Positions 1 to 10,818 of a stretch of 64,000 nt of DNA are shown piece after piece. The DNA is from Streptomyces antimycoticus (GTDB lineage Bacteria; Actinomycetota; Actinomycetes; Streptomycetales; Streptomycetaceae), in contig NZ_BJHV01000001.1 in the NCBI RefSeq assembly GCF_005405925.1, positions 4,960,001 to 5,024,000 on the forward strand. The letters run 5' to 3'. Position 1 is the stretch's first letter. Every line of letters begins with the position of its first letter. Under the pieces are notes generated by a model. It did not search any database. It had not been told where the DNA came from and worked only from the letters and a program-made list of their open reading frames with translations. The position numbers were made by a program, and so were the translations under genes.

Positions 1-610
1 GCTCCGCCGGGCGCACCGCGCCCGACCACGCACCGGCGAACAGCAGATCCAGGGCCCGGACGGACGCCGTGTCCTCGATGACCGACACCACATCCCCTCC
101 CCCGCGCTCCGCGGAGGACCGGACCATGGCCACGCCGCCGTCCACGATCAGCATCTCCATGACCGCGTCGACGACCTTGACCTGCGTGTTCACATCGCTT
201 TCCATGGCGGCCCGGATCGCTGGGTCGGTGAGCGAAGCGGGCGTGCACAGCAGCCGTACCGGAATGCGCTCATGGTCCGGTCCGTTCAGCCGGCGCAGCG
301 CCGAGACCATGACCTCGGCCCGGTCACCGCCGGCGGGGAGGGCGATGCTGATGCCGTGCCGAGCCCGGTCGACGAGCGCCTCCACGGCGTTCGCAACGGC
401 CGCGTCATTCCCCTTCATCGTCACCACGGCGTGCCGGGCCACGGTGCGACGGTGCAGATTCACCGTCGATTCGATCAATTTACGGGCCTGGAGCAGAGCC
501 TGCACCACGCCGTCACGCCCCGGTTCGGGGCCGCCGGCTCCCGAAGCCGCGCTTATCGCCGCCTGTTCTCCCGCTCTCGCGGAAACAGGCGCCATTGCCA
601 AACCTGTCAC
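1..610 (-). CDS. Partial transcriptional regulator (N-terminal part, probably LuxR/TrmB-like)
   Basis: An open frame runs off the left edge, so about 203 codons of the N-terminal part are visible and the C-terminus is missing. The visible part is a soluble alpha/beta sensor-like region with a helical start and no recognised catalytic motif. Its style matches actinomycete regulators that have a PLD-like or TrmB-like middle domain and a C-terminal LuxR helix-turn-helix, but that helix-turn-helix would lie outside the window. I chose GTG at 610 because a GGGGG run sits about 9 nt upstream; ATG at 595 is the alternative. The family assignment is inference from overall character. Confidence 0.5.
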   Translation of the reverse strand, partial: MTGLAMAPVSARAGEQAAISAASGAGGPEPGRDGVVQALLQARKLIESTVNLHRRTVARHAVVTMKGNDAAVANAVEALVDRARHGISIALPAGGDRAEVMVSALRRLNGPDHERIPVRLLCTPASLTDPAIRAAMESDVNTQVKVVDAVMEMLIVDGGVAMVRSSAERGGGDVVSVIEDTASVRALDLLFAGAWSGAVRPAE

Positions 611-1157
611 GCTTATTACCCCCGTTATGACACAACGATCACCAGCGAACCTCGGACCGGTGGGCCCGGGATGCGGCTGGGAGGTTGAAGTGAGTGACCA
701 TCCCCCTGAATGGCCAGGTATGTCCCGTCGATAAAGGTTGAAAGGCGGAACACTTCAATCATCGATGCGCGGCCGACAGTAGTTCCCACTCCTACGCCAG
801 TCAATGCATCCGAGTTGGCCCAGAAAGAGCAGGTGGGCCGCCCCCTAACGCCCCCCCTTGGCCCCGCCGCGCGAACGCCCGAAGTTGTCAGCTAGCTGTA
901 GCGCAACCCCGGGGCTCCCCCGCCTCCACCGTCGCGATCATCACTGTACGTATCGATGAGGGTGCTTTCAGCGAGTGTCCCAGGCTGTTTCTGTCCTGTT
1001 ACTGCCAGCCAACACCGGGAATCGAGAATGACTCCGACAAGCCGCGAACCAGCGGGTCATATCGCTCCAAACCCATGCGGCGATCATCCACATGAGGAGT
1101 TCCCCATTCCTGGGTGACGGCCGCCACAATCCGGACCGAAGGCGATTGCAGCACGCG
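611..1157. other. Intergenic, no gene recognised
   Basis: This stretch between the partial regulator and the short LysR-type gene contains stop-rich, lower-GC sequence in all frames. No open frame has Streptomyces-like codon bias, and I saw no tRNA and no clear hairpin terminator. It probably carries the promoter of the leftward partial regulator, but no consensus promoter is convincing. Confidence 0.5.
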
Positions 1158-1415
1158 TCAGGCCGCGGCGCAGACGCCCTTCATGCTGTCGATCAGCGCG
1201 AGCACCGCACGTGCGGACGGAAGAATCATGCGACCTTCTCTGGTGAGCTGTGCACCGGTGGAGTCGCGCGTGAAAAGCTTGGTGCCCAGCATCTGCTCCA
1301 GGCACTTGATTTGGTAGCTGATGGCCGGTTGTGAATAGCCGAGCGCCTTGGCCGCTTGATCCATACGCCCTATCTCAGCGATGGATACGAAAGCGCGGAA
1401 CTCCCGCTCATGCAT
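1158..1415 (-). CDS. Short LysR-type DNA-binding protein (85 aa, HTH only)
   Basis: The protein is an N-terminal LysR winged helix-turn-helix: residues about 1-60 hold the typical pattern FRAFVSIAEIGRMDQAAKAL followed by SQPAISYQIKCLEQMLGTKL. LysR proteins are normally about 300 aa; here the frame stops right after the DNA-binding domain, with no effector-binding domain. Start ATG 1415 has a GGGGG ribosome site 8 nt upstream. Short stand-alone LysR-like HTH proteins are known next to actinomycete secondary-metabolite genes, so this may be functional rather than a truncation. No target gene is visible beside it, because the neighbours are a tRNA and a partial regulator. Confidence 0.7.
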   Translation of the reverse strand: MHEREFRAFVSIAEIGRMDQAAKALGYSQPAISYQIKCLEQMLGTKLFTRDSTGAQLTREGRMILPSARAVLALIDSMKGVCAAA

Positions 1416-1792
1416 TTTGCCCCCTGTCCGGCGACCACCAACCGGTGGCCGTCGAGAACCCGTCGCCAAGAACGCACGGGTTATCCGATCCGTCGAGACC
1501 ATATCAACGTACTCAATCTCGGAAGGCAACATCCGGTGCAGGAAGCTGCAATGCGACGGGCCGCGAAGACTTCACAAGAGCGGAACATGCTGCAACACCG
1601 GAGGTGAAGAACCCGGTCCCGAGGAAAGTTCACCCCGCGTTCACCGCACACAGCGCGAGTTGCCCGAACGCCCAAACGGAACCCTCCGGGACATGCCGCC
1701 GCCCGCCCGGCCGCGCTCTCCACCGGACGGACCCCACCGACCTGCCCCACGAGCCGCCCGAGTCGCCGACCGACGCGCTTCACCATCACGAA

Positions 1793-1817
1793 AGCCCGCC
1801 ATCGACGATGGCGGGCT
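1793..1817 (-). terminator. Hairpin downstream of tRNA-Thr
   Basis: Two 12-nt arms, AGCCCGCCATCG and CGATGGCGGGCT, are perfectly complementary with almost no loop. The hairpin lies about 75 nt beyond the 3' end of the tRNA. No U-run follows, as is common in Streptomyces. Confidence 0.45.
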
Positions 1818-1840
1818 AGTGATTCAGCCGTGGATGTCAA

Positions 1841-1870
1841 GCGCCCCGGAGGACAGACCATCCGGGGCTT
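1841..1870 (-). terminator. Terminator of tRNA-Thr
   Basis: Arms GCCCCGGA (1843-1850) and TCCGGGGC (1861-1868) enclose a 10-nt loop. The hairpin starts about 20 nt after the mature tRNA 3' end, which is the usual place for a tRNA terminator. Confidence 0.5.
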
Positions 1871-1891
1871 CTTCCCTGCTCGTGGGCTCAG

Positions 1892-1964
1892 AGCCGACTG
1901 TCGGGTTCGAACCGACGACCTTCGCTTTACAAGAGCGGTGCTCTACCAGCTGAGCTAAGTCGGC
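1892..1964 (-). tRNA. tRNA-Thr (anticodon TGT)
   Basis: The minus strand folds into a full cloverleaf: acceptor GCCGACT pairs with AGTCGGC, the D arm is GCTC...GAGC, and the T arm is GTCGG-TTCGAAC-CCGAC. The anticodon loop CTTGTAA gives anticodon TGT, which reads the ACA threonine codon. CCA is not encoded. The sequence TACACT just upstream (1974-1979 on the plus strand) could be the -10 box. Two hairpins follow the 3' end. Confidence 0.95.
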
Positions 1965-2073
1965 ATCCCCAGCAGTGTACCCGTCCCCGGGGCGTGATCC
2001 GTTCGAAAATTCCCGGGGCCCGCCTAGAGACAGAGCCGCCCTGTCCGGTATACCGTCACGCCAATCCACCTCC

Positions 2074-2089
2074 GGTGGACTAGACCCCT
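2074..2089. promoter_or_regulatory. dre-like DasR operator upstream of msiK
   Basis: GGTGGACTAGACCCCT resembles the DasR responsive element, whose consensus centres on TGGTCTAGACCA, with a conserved GAC-TAG-ACC core. It lies about 52 nt upstream of the msiK start. DasR, the GntR-type N-acetylglucosamine regulator, is known to control msiK in S. coelicolor, so this site is expected here. The assignment rests on motif likeness alone. Confidence 0.6.
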
Positions 2090-2140
2090 CCTTTACTCGG
2101 ATCGTCCGGCACGTTCCTGCCGGTGAAGGGACAGATCACC

Positions 2141-3277
<1,137 letters not shown>

Positions 3278-3300
3278 GCCCGCTGACCGGTCAGTCGTTC

Positions 3301-3345
3301 CGACGGCGCCGTTCGTCCGCTCCCCGCGGACGGGCGGCGCCGTCG
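3301..3345 (+). terminator. Terminator of msiK
   Basis: An inverted repeat with outer arms CGACGGCGCCG and CGGCGCCGTCG and a partly paired interior starts 23 nt after the msiK stop. No U-tract follows. Confidence 0.6.
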
Positions 3346-3360
3346 CGTTGGGCGGGGGGG

Positions 3361-3449
3361 CGGTTGTTGCCTTGCGCGAGAGGCGGTTGTCGCGTTGCGC
3401 GGGGGCGGTTGTTGCCTTGCGCGGGGGCGGTTGTTGCCTTGCGCGGGGG
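3361..3449. repeat. 22-bp G-rich tandem repeat (4 copies plus a degenerate fifth)
   Basis: The unit is CGGTTGTTGCCTTGCGCGGG plus GG. Copies start at 3361, 3384, 3406 and 3428; the first carries one extra base, the last two are identical, and a decayed copy follows to about 3471. Each unit ends in a run of five G, so the array has regularly spaced G-tracts. It lies between msiK and the next gene and has no coding character. Confidence 0.85.
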
Positions 3450-3643
3450 CGGTTGCTGCGTTGTTGCGTTGTCGATAAATTCCCCGACATATCGACCATT
3501 TCGACTCCGATCGTCAACCTCCCGATCGCCAAGGGTGGTTTTCCATCACCCAGCCTGGTGACGGAATGTCGCCAAATCGTCGCTCCTCGCTACGATCACC
3601 GCGTACCGCAGTCCCGTACCACCCACCCGCGAGGAACTACCCC

Positions 3644-4063
3644 GTGAACACCGCAGCCCGCCGCATCGGCAGAACGCTCGCTCTCGTCCTCCCCGTCGTG
3701 CTCGTCCTCTCCGGCACCCTCGCGGTCACCCGCGTCCCCTGGGCCTCGCCGAGCTCCGAGTCGCAGATCCTCACCGCCTCCTCCGACCGGGCGTCCACCC
3801 ACGCCACCCACCGGGCGCCGCATGAGCTGCTGCGCGACCGGCTGCTGGCCGAGCTCCAGGAGAAGAACCCCTCCGTGGCGCTCACCCACCTCCAGACCGC
3901 GACCGCCGAACGGCCCTCACTCGCCCAGCACTGCGCCTCCATCGCCCGTGCGCTGGGCCGCGCCGCGGTCGCCAAGTACGGCGGTGTGAGCCGCGCCCAG
4001 GCGTACGCCCGGCCCGTCTGCGACACCTCGTTCGCCTCCGGTATCACCCAGGCGTACCGCTGA
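3644..4063 (+). CDS. Small membrane-anchored or secreted protein of unknown function
   Basis: The protein has 139 aa. Residues about 8-30 form a basic start and a hydrophobic segment (LALVLPVVLVLSGTLAVTRV), read as a signal peptide or single N-terminal anchor, so the rest lies outside the membrane. The mature part is helical, with two cysteines (QHC near residue 92 and PVCDTSF near residue 127) that could form a disulfide. I recognise no known domain. GTG 3644 is chosen because GAGGA lies exactly 8 nt upstream, whereas the longer ATG frame at 3566 has no ribosome site and would bury the signal. It stands alone between msiK and a nucleotidyltransferase. Confidence 0.75.
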   Translation: MNTAARRIGRTLALVLPVVLVLSGTLAVTRVPWASPSSESQILTASSDRASTHATHRAPHELLRDRLLAELQEKNPSVALTHLQTATAERPSLAQHCASIARALGRAAVAKYGGVSRAQAYARPVCDTSFASGITQAYR

Positions 4064-4195
4064 CCGCGTCACCCGTCCCGCCGAGGCCGCGCGGCTCCCG
4101 CCGAGGCCCGTACCGCCCGTGCTCTTCCCGCTCTTGCCGCCGTTCTCGCTCCGGCTCCGCCTGCGGTGGTCCTCCCACCACATATGGTGCGGTTC

Positions 4196-4996
4196 ATGAG
4201 CGATGACGACGAGCGCAGACCCGGGCCTCCCCACCAGAGCGCGCGCCCCACACAAGCCGTCGTCCTGGCCGGAGGCCAGGGCTCACGGCTGCGTCCGTAC
4301 ACCGACGACCGCCCCAAGCCGATGGTCGAGATCCCGGGCACCGGGACCCCGATCATCGGCCATCAGCTGGCCTGGCTGGCCGCCGAGGGCGTCACCGACG
4401 CCGTGGTCTCCTGCGGCCACCTCGCCGCCGTCCTCCAGGACTGGCTCGAGACCGCGGACCTGCCACTGCGGGTGCGGACCGTCGTCGAGAAGGAGCCGCT
4501 GGGGCGCGGCGGCGGCCTGAAGTTCGCCGCGGCCAGACTCCCCGAGCCCGACCAGCCCTGGTACGCCACCAACGGCGACATCTGGACCCGCTTCTCGCTC
4601 CGCGACATGGCGGACTTCCACGACGAACGCGGGGCCACCGCCACGCTCGCCCTCGCCCGGCCGCGGATTCCGTGGGGCGCGGTGGAGACCAATGAATTCG
4701 GGCATGTCCTGGACTTCATCGAGTCGCCGCCCTCGCCGTATCTCATCAACGCGGGCGTCTACGTCTTCTCCGCCGCCTTCACCGCGCTGCTGCCCGACCG
4801 GGGTGACCATGAGCGCACCACGTTCCCGCGCCTGGCGCGGGAACGGCGGCTTGCGGGCTTCCCGCTGCCCCAGGGCGCGTACTGGCGGGCCATCGACACC
4901 GCGAAGGACCTGACCGAGGCCGCGAAGGAACTCGCCTCGGGCCCAGCACCACAAGGCCACGGCTCCTTCGGCACAGCACCGGTGCCACACGGCTGA
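4196..4996 (+). CDS. Sugar nucleotidyltransferase (NDP-sugar pyrophosphorylase family)
   Basis: The protein transfers a nucleotide to a sugar-1-phosphate. Residues about 20-45 contain the signature LAGGQGSRLRPYTDDRPKPM, with the nucleotide-binding GGxGxRL and catalytic lysine, followed by the metal-site region NGDIW and the sugar-binding YLINAGVYVF. At 266 aa it is a bare catalytic domain, without the C-terminal left-handed helix of ADP-glucose or GDP-mannose enzymes. The nucleotide and sugar cannot be told from sequence. Start 4196 (MSDDDE) is preferred; ATG 4184 and 4166 are possible. The C-terminal 20 residues are low complexity. Confidence 0.85.
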   Translation: MSDDDERRPGPPHQSARPTQAVVLAGGQGSRLRPYTDDRPKPMVEIPGTGTPIIGHQLAWLAAEGVTDAVVSCGHLAAVLQDWLETADLPLRVRTVVEKEPLGRGGGLKFAAARLPEPDQPWYATNGDIWTRFSLRDMADFHDERGATATLALARPRIPWGAVETNEFGHVLDFIESPPSPYLINAGVYVFSAAFTALLPDRGDHERTTFPRLARERRLAGFPLPQGAYWRAIDTAKDLTEAAKELASGPAPQGHGSFGTAPVPHG

Positions 4997-5555
4997 GCGG
5001 CCGCGCGCGGACGGCTGTGCGTGGGGGTGGGGCTCCCTGTCCCCGGTGCTGGGGGCTTCGGTCGTGGGGGCTCCGGTGCTGGGGGCTTCGGTGCTGGGGG
5101 GCTTCGGCGCTGAGGGGCTTCGCTGCTGGGTGCTCCGGCGGCCCCGTGCTCAGGTGCCCCGGTGCTCGGGGGCTCTGCTGCTCGGGGGCTCCGTGCCCGC
5201 TGCTCCGGGGCTCGGGCGGTGCTGGGCGTGGCTCGTCGTCCGCCCGCGGGCGAGGCGGTGTTGAGCGCGGACACGGGCGTCGTGCGCCCGTTGATCCCTC
5301 GTCCGCCTGCGGACTCGCTGTCGGCTCGCTGGCGAGGCGGTTGCCGAGCCCGGGCACGAGCCGCCGCCCTCCCTGCGGACTCGCCGCACGGGCTTGCCCC
5401 ACGGGGCTCGTCGTCCGACCGCGCGTCCGTCGTCCGACCGCGGGTGACGCGGTGCTGGGCGCGGGCACGGGCCGCTGCCCGCCCGCTGGTCCCTCGCCCG
5501 CCTCGGGCTCCTCGGACTCCTCGTACGCCCGGCGCGGTGCCCCGTTGGCCCCGGC
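4997..5555. other. Repeat-rich non-coding stretch between convergent genes
   Basis: The stretch separates the nucleotidyltransferase and the leftward DoxX gene. It is extremely GC-rich with many long but mutually overlapping open frames on both strands, which is a composition effect. It contains G-rich imperfect repeats (see 5043-5125) and the words GCCCGCCGACCC-like and CGCGGGC many times. I see no gene with homology-like sequence. Confidence 0.5.
5043..5125. repeat. G-rich imperfect tandem repeat (about 15-21 bp)
   Basis: The word GGTGCTGGGGGCTTC recurs with small changes five to six times (GTGCTGGGGGCTTCGG, GTGGGGGCTCCG, GCTGGGGGGCTTCGG). It contains regularly spaced G-runs and no coding signal. 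Confidence 0.6.
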
Positions 5556-7325
5556 TCAGCCGAGGAGGCCGCCCAAGGCGGCCTCGTCGGCGGCCGGGTC
5601 GCTGTAGGTCGACGTGTTGTCCTCCGGCGGGCCGCCCTCCGGGCCGCCCGCGGACATCCCTCCTCCGGCGCCGCCCAGCGACGACGGACCCGCCGTCGGG
5701 GCCAGGGGGTGGCGCGGAGAGCGGGGGGTGGTGCCCAGGCCCGGGCGCGACCGCGATCCGTTGCTGGGGCGGTCGGACGTACCGGACGCGGACCCCGTCG
5801 CGCTCGGCACCCCGGAGGAGGACGTCGACGCCGAGGCGGACGGCTTGGGGCGGTGCGGCAACCGCTCGCGCGGCGACGGCGCACCGGCCGAGCCGCCGCC
5901 CGTGCCCATTGGTCCGCGCTGCCCGCCGCGCGGGCTCTCCACGGACTTGCTGGGCAGCGGCGAGCCGGGCAGGTTGTTCGTCGGCATATCGCTCGGCTCC
6001 GGCGCCTTCACGACCTCCGAGGACCGTACGGCGGTGCCCAGCATCGAGCCCATCAGCAGCGTCAGCCCGGCGACCACCATCGCCATCACACCGCCGCGGC
6101 GCAGCACCCGGCGCCGCAGCTCCCACAGCTCGGCCCGGGGGCCGAGCCGCCGCCATGCCTCGCCGGCGAGCCGGGCGTCCGCCGAGTAGACCGGCGCGCC
6201 CGCGATGACCAGCGGGCTCCAGGCGGCGAGGTAGATGATGTCGGGCGCGTCGTAGACCGGCACCGTACGCCAGCTCACGGTGAGGATCAGCGCGGCGGAC
6301 AGCAGCGCGCCGAACGAGGCGGCCAGCCGCTGCCACAGCCCGAGCACGGTGAGCACCCCGACCACGATCTGCAGGAACGCCACGGTCAGCCCGGCGCCCA
6401 CCGGATGCTCCAGCGCCAGGTCGCGCAGCGGCTCCGCGATCGGCCAGGGGTGCAGCGTACGCAGCCAGGTGACCATCGAACCGCGCTCGCCGCCGTCGAA
6501 GTAGACGGGGTCGGAGAGCTTGCCCATCCCCGCGTAGACGGAGATGAAGCCGAGGAAGATGCGCAGCGGGAGCAGGACGACGCCGAGGTTCATCCGGCGC
6601 CCGGGGTAGTAGGCATGGCGTACGGACTCGGAGTGGCGGCGCGGGCGCGGCACCGCGGCGCTCCGCGGCTCGGGCCCGTCGCCGTCGATGGCGCCCGGTC
6701 GTCCGGAGGGCGCACCGCGCCGCTCCGCCCCGGCCGCCCGGGCCGCCGCGCTCGCACCGCTCGCCTCGGCCGGGCCGTCCGCGCCCGGACGGCGCCGCCC
6801 GCCGGACGACCTGGGCGCGTTCTCCGTACGGGAGCTGCGCGGGCCGATGACCGTGGGGGTGTCGTCGTCGAAGGCGATCCGCGGCAGCACCTGCGTGGCG
6901 CCCACGTCCTCGGCGCCCTCCCCGGACCGGGAACGGCCCAGGCCATCGGACAGGCCGTCGGACAGGCCGTCGGACAGACGGTCCGAAAGGCCGTCGGACA
7001 GACGGTCCGAAAGGCCGTCGGACAGACTGTCGGTCAACCCCTCGGCGGAGTACCGCACGGCCTGCAGCAGCCGGGTCGCCGCGGCGTCCCCGCCGGGGCG
7101 GGTGCGGCCGCTCCACACCACGGGCGGCCGACGCCGGCCCGGGGCCGGGACGCGGGTGAGCCGGGCCGTGTTCGTCAGCGCGCTGCTGACGACCGGGGCG
7201 CTGAGCTGCACCCGGAAGCTCGGGGCGTTGACGGCGACCTGCGCGGGATCGCATGGCACCTTGGCCATGGTCAGCTGTGGCTCGTCGTCGAATCCCCGCG
7301 CGCTTCCCGCCAGGGGCGAAGGCAT
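5556..7325 (-). CDS. DoxX-family membrane protein with long low-complexity tails
   Basis: The middle, about residues 240-440, is a four-helix DoxX-type membrane domain (LGVVLLPLRIFLGFISVYAG, then AFLQIVVGVLTVLGLW, then ASFGALLSAALILTVSW). One further helix follows (MAMVVAGLTLLMGSMLG) before a Ser/Pro/Gly-rich tail. DoxX proteins are usually 130-180 aa; here about 240 N-terminal and 140 C-terminal residues are disordered. The N-terminal part carries a tandem SDGLSDRL repeat (DNA 6940-7035). The function of the family is unsettled (redox-stress membrane complexes). ATG 7325 is a guess; TTG 7352 and ATG 7268 are alternatives. Confidence 0.8.
   Translation of the reverse strand: MPSPLAGSARGFDDEPQLTMAKVPCDPAQVAVNAPSFRVQLSAPVVSSALTNTARLTRVPAPGRRRPPVVWSGRTRPGGDAAATRLLQAVRYSAEGLTDSLSDGLSDRLSDGLSDRLSDGLSDGLSDGLGRSRSGEGAEDVGATQVLPRIAFDDDTPTVIGPRSSRTENAPRSSGGRRRPGADGPAEASGASAAARAAGAERRGAPSGRPGAIDGDGPEPRSAAVPRPRRHSESVRHAYYPGRRMNLGVVLLPLRIFLGFISVYAGMGKLSDPVYFDGGERGSMVTWLRTLHPWPIAEPLRDLALEHPVGAGLTVAFLQIVVGVLTVLGLWQRLAASFGALLSAALILTVSWRTVPVYDAPDIIYLAAWSPLVIAGAPVYSADARLAGEAWRRLGPRAELWELRRRVLRRGGVMAMVVAGLTLLMGSMLGTAVRSSEVVKAPEPSDMPTNNLPGSPLPSKSVESPRGGQRGPMGTGGGSAGAPSPRERLPHRPKPSASASTSSSGVPSATGSASGTSDRPSNGSRSRPGLGTTPRSPRHPLAPTAGPSSLGGAGGGMSAGGPEGGPPEDNTSTYSDPAADEAALGGLLG
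6940..7035 (-). repeat. 12/24-bp tandem repeat inside the DoxX gene
   Basis: The words GGCCGTCGGACA and GACGGTCCGAAA alternate, in frame, and encode about eight rounds of LSD(G/R). Because the unit is a multiple of 3, copy-number changes would keep the reading frame. Confidence 0.85.
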
Positions 7326-7513
7326 GCGGGCTTTTCTGGTCTCCACGCCCAACTAACCGAGTGACGGACGGGAAAGACACTGCCGGGGACGTCCCGATCT
7401 GTCCGAGGCCCGTCAAGATCATCGGCCGCGGGACCCGCCCGGGCCAGGGCACCCACGCCCCGGCCCACGCCCGACCGTGCGCGCCTTACGCCCGCATCGG
7501 GCCCGCATCACGG

Positions 7514-7741
7514 CCGCACCGAGCCCGCCTCGACCACACCCCACTCACACCACAACCGCACCCAGCCCGCCCCGACCACACCCCACTCACACCACAACCG
7601 CACCCAGCCCGCCCCGACCACACCCCACTCACACCACAACCGCACCCAGCCCGCCCCGACCACACCCCACTCACACCACAACCGCACCCAGCCCGCCCCG
7701 ACCACACCCCACTCACACCACAACCGCACCCAGCCTGCTTC
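7514..7741. repeat. 42-bp tandem repeat, five full copies plus a partial
   Basis: Units start at 7514, 7556, 7598, 7640 and 7682, with a partial sixth at 7724-7741. Copies 2-5 look identical; copy 1 differs at two positions. The unit starts CCGCACCCAGCCCGCC and contains CCACACCCCACTCACACC. It sits in the 0.8-kb gap upstream of the DoxX gene. The plus-strand translation is a 14-residue repeat, but no start, ribosome site or codon bias supports a gene. Confidence 0.95.
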
Positions 7742-7897
7742 ACGGCCGAACCGGGCCCGCGCCCGGGCCCGCGAGGTCGCGGAGCGCCTGGCAGACCCGG
7801 TGAAGTCGGCCCTGGGCCAGCGGACAGCCGACAGCGGCTCTCGGCCCGGAGGCGCCGCCGCCACGCGGGCGCTGAGGTCGGCCGCCGTCAGCCAACT

Positions 7898-7972
7898 CAG
7901 CCCCTCCGTCGATTGAGGGGCAACCCCAGCCCCTCCGGCGATTGAGGAGCGGGGTCTGGGGCGGAGCCCCAG
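7898..7972. repeat. REP-like intergenic element (GATTGAG type)
   Basis: Two near-copies, CAGCCCCTCCGTCGATTGAG and CAGCCCCTCCGGCGATTGAG, are followed by a GGGTCTGGGGCGGAGCCCCAG-like palindrome. I recognise this as a dispersed intergenic repeat commonly seen in Streptomyces genomes; the palindromic part may act as a terminator. Confidence 0.65.
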
Positions 7973-8108
7973 CCGGGGGCTCGGGCAACCGCACCGAGCC
8001 TGCTCCACGGCTGGAGCGAGTCGACGACACCCCTGCCAGGGGCCCGCCGGATCAAGCAGACCGCACCCCTTGCCGGTGGCCCGCCCCAAGGGCCAAGGCA
8101 CCAAGGCC

Positions 8109-8153
8109 CCGCGCCAAAAAGCCCGCGCCAAGGCCCCGCGCCAAAAGCCCGCG
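8109..8153. repeat. Short direct repeat next to rlmB stop
   Basis: Blocks AAGGCCCCGCGCC and AAAAGCCCGCGCC alternate twice in a row, just after the rlmB stop codon. Confidence 0.6.
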
Positions 8154-8154
8154 C

Positions 8155-9105
8155 CTACGCCCGGCGCCGAGCCGCCTCGTACAGGACCACGCCCGCCGCC
8201 ACGCCCGCGTTGAGCGACTCCGCGCCGCCCGGCATCGGGATCCGCACCCGCAGATCGCAGGTCTCGCCCACCAGCCGCGAGAGCCCCTTCCCCTCGCTGC
8301 CGACGACGATCACGAGCGGGCCGTCCAGCGCCTCGACGTCCTGGAGTTCGACCTCGCCGTCCGCGGCCAGCCCGACCACCGTCAGGCCCGCCTTCTGGTA
8401 AGCCTCCAGCGTCCGGGTGAGGTTGGTCGCGCGGGCGACCGGGGTGCGGGCGGCGGTGCCCGCGGAGGTCTTCCAGGCGCCCGCGGTCATCCCGGCCGCG
8501 CGCCGCTCGGGTACGACCACGCCATGGCCGCCGAAGGCGGACACCGAGCGGACCACGGCACCCAGGTTGCGCGGGTCGGTGACGCCGTCGAGGGCGACGA
8601 TCAGCGGGTCCTCGCCCTCGTCGAAGGCGGCCGCGCTCAGGTCCTCGGGGTGGGCGTACTCGTACGGCGGGACCTGGAGCACCACACCCTGGTGGTTCAG
8701 GCCGTTCGTCATCCGGTCGAGCTCGGGCTTGGGCGCCTCCATGAGGTGGATGCCGCCGCGGTCGGCGGCCAGCTTCAGCGCCTCGCGCACCCGGTCGTCG
8801 CTGTCGATGAACTGCTGCACATACAGGGTGTTCGCCGGAACGCCCTCGCGCAGCGCCTCGACCACCGGGTTACGGCCCACCACCAGCTCGCTCGAACCCT
8901 TGCCGCCGCGGCGCGCGACGGGGCGCTTGGCCGCCTGGCGGGTCCGCGCGTTGGCGATCCGCTGCTTGGCATGTCCCTTACGCATCTCGGCGGGCGGGGT
9001 CGGTCCCTTGCCCTCGAGGGAGCGGCGCCGCTTACCTCCGCTGCCGACCGTCGCACCCTTCTTGTTGCTGGTACGGCGGTTCCTGCGCTGGCTGTTGCCG
9101 GCCAT
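8155..9105 (-). CDS. rlmB: 23S rRNA (guanosine-2'-O-)-methyltransferase RlmB
   Basis: This 316-aa SpoU/TrmH-class SAM methyltransferase modifies the peptidyl-transferase loop of 23S rRNA. A basic, disordered N-terminal extension (residues 1-75, typical of actinobacteria) leads into the substrate-binding domain (about 76-150, starting [20 protein letters not shown]). The knotted catalytic domain follows, with [29 protein letters not shown] and [15 protein letters not shown] as motifs 1-3. ATG 9105 is the natural start. It lies downstream of cysS on the same strand; the 178-nt gap suggests a separate or weakly coupled transcript. Confidence 0.94.
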   Translation of the reverse strand: MAGNSQRRNRRTSNKKGATVGSGGKRRRSLEGKGPTPPAEMRKGHAKQRIANARTRQAAKRPVARRGGKGSSELVVGRNPVVEALREGVPANTLYVQQFIDSDDRVREALKLAADRGGIHLMEAPKPELDRMTNGLNHQGVVLQVPPYEYAHPEDLSAAAFDEGEDPLIVALDGVTDPRNLGAVVRSVSAFGGHGVVVPERRAAGMTAGAWKTSAGTAARTPVARATNLTRTLEAYQKAGLTVVGLAADGEVELQDVEALDGPLVIVVGSEGKGLSRLVGETCDLRVRIPMPGGAESLNAGVAAGVVLYEAARRRA

Positions 9106-9283
9106 GAATGGTCACCTGTCTCTTCACTGCTCAGCGCTGCTCAGCAAGCGGCTCGGACGCCGAACGTCACCCGTCTGTGAGGTCAAAGGCGTCTGTGCGG
9201 TCATTTGTACGGTCACAAGTGTGCCGCCCGGGGCGCCGGGCGGCACAACACAGGAGGTCAGGGCCTCACGGGAGGTCAGGGCC

Positions 9284-10681
<1,398 letters not shown>

Positions 10682-10818
10682 GCATCAAGGGTAGTGGGAA
10701 GTGAACGGTGCCCTGTGCGCCTTCCCCGGCGGGGACACAGAAGCGTGACACTCGGGACGAAACCGGGGCGTGGGACGCGCGGACAGCAGCCGACGACGCC
10801 CCTGCCCCTTCGCCCCCG

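Larger units (their letters stand above)
1416..1891. other. Intergenic, terminator hairpins only
   Basis: No coding frame with proper codon bias is visible. The stretch holds two hairpins described separately, both downstream of the leftward tRNA gene. Confidence 0.5.
7326..8154. other. Long non-coding gap filled with repeats
   Basis: This 829-bp stretch between the DoxX gene and the end of rlmB holds the 42-bp array, a REP-like element at 7898-7972 and a short duplicated block at 8109-8153. No convincing gene is present on either strand. Confidence 0.6.

Noticed and set aside
5017..5607. Possible repeat protein in the 5-kb gap
   Set aside because: The frame rests only on G-rich repeats; no ribosome site, no coherent composition, and competing frames on both strands.
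4759..7452. Long minus-strand frame across the DoxX gene and neighbouring repeats
   Set aside because: Out of frame with the DoxX domain; Arg/Pro/Ala-rich, typical of shadow frames in GC-rich DNA.
7477..7803. Possible 14-residue repeat protein encoded by the 42-bp array
   Set aside because: All three plus-strand frames and the reverse strand are open through the array because the unit length is a multiple of 3; no start signal supports any one.
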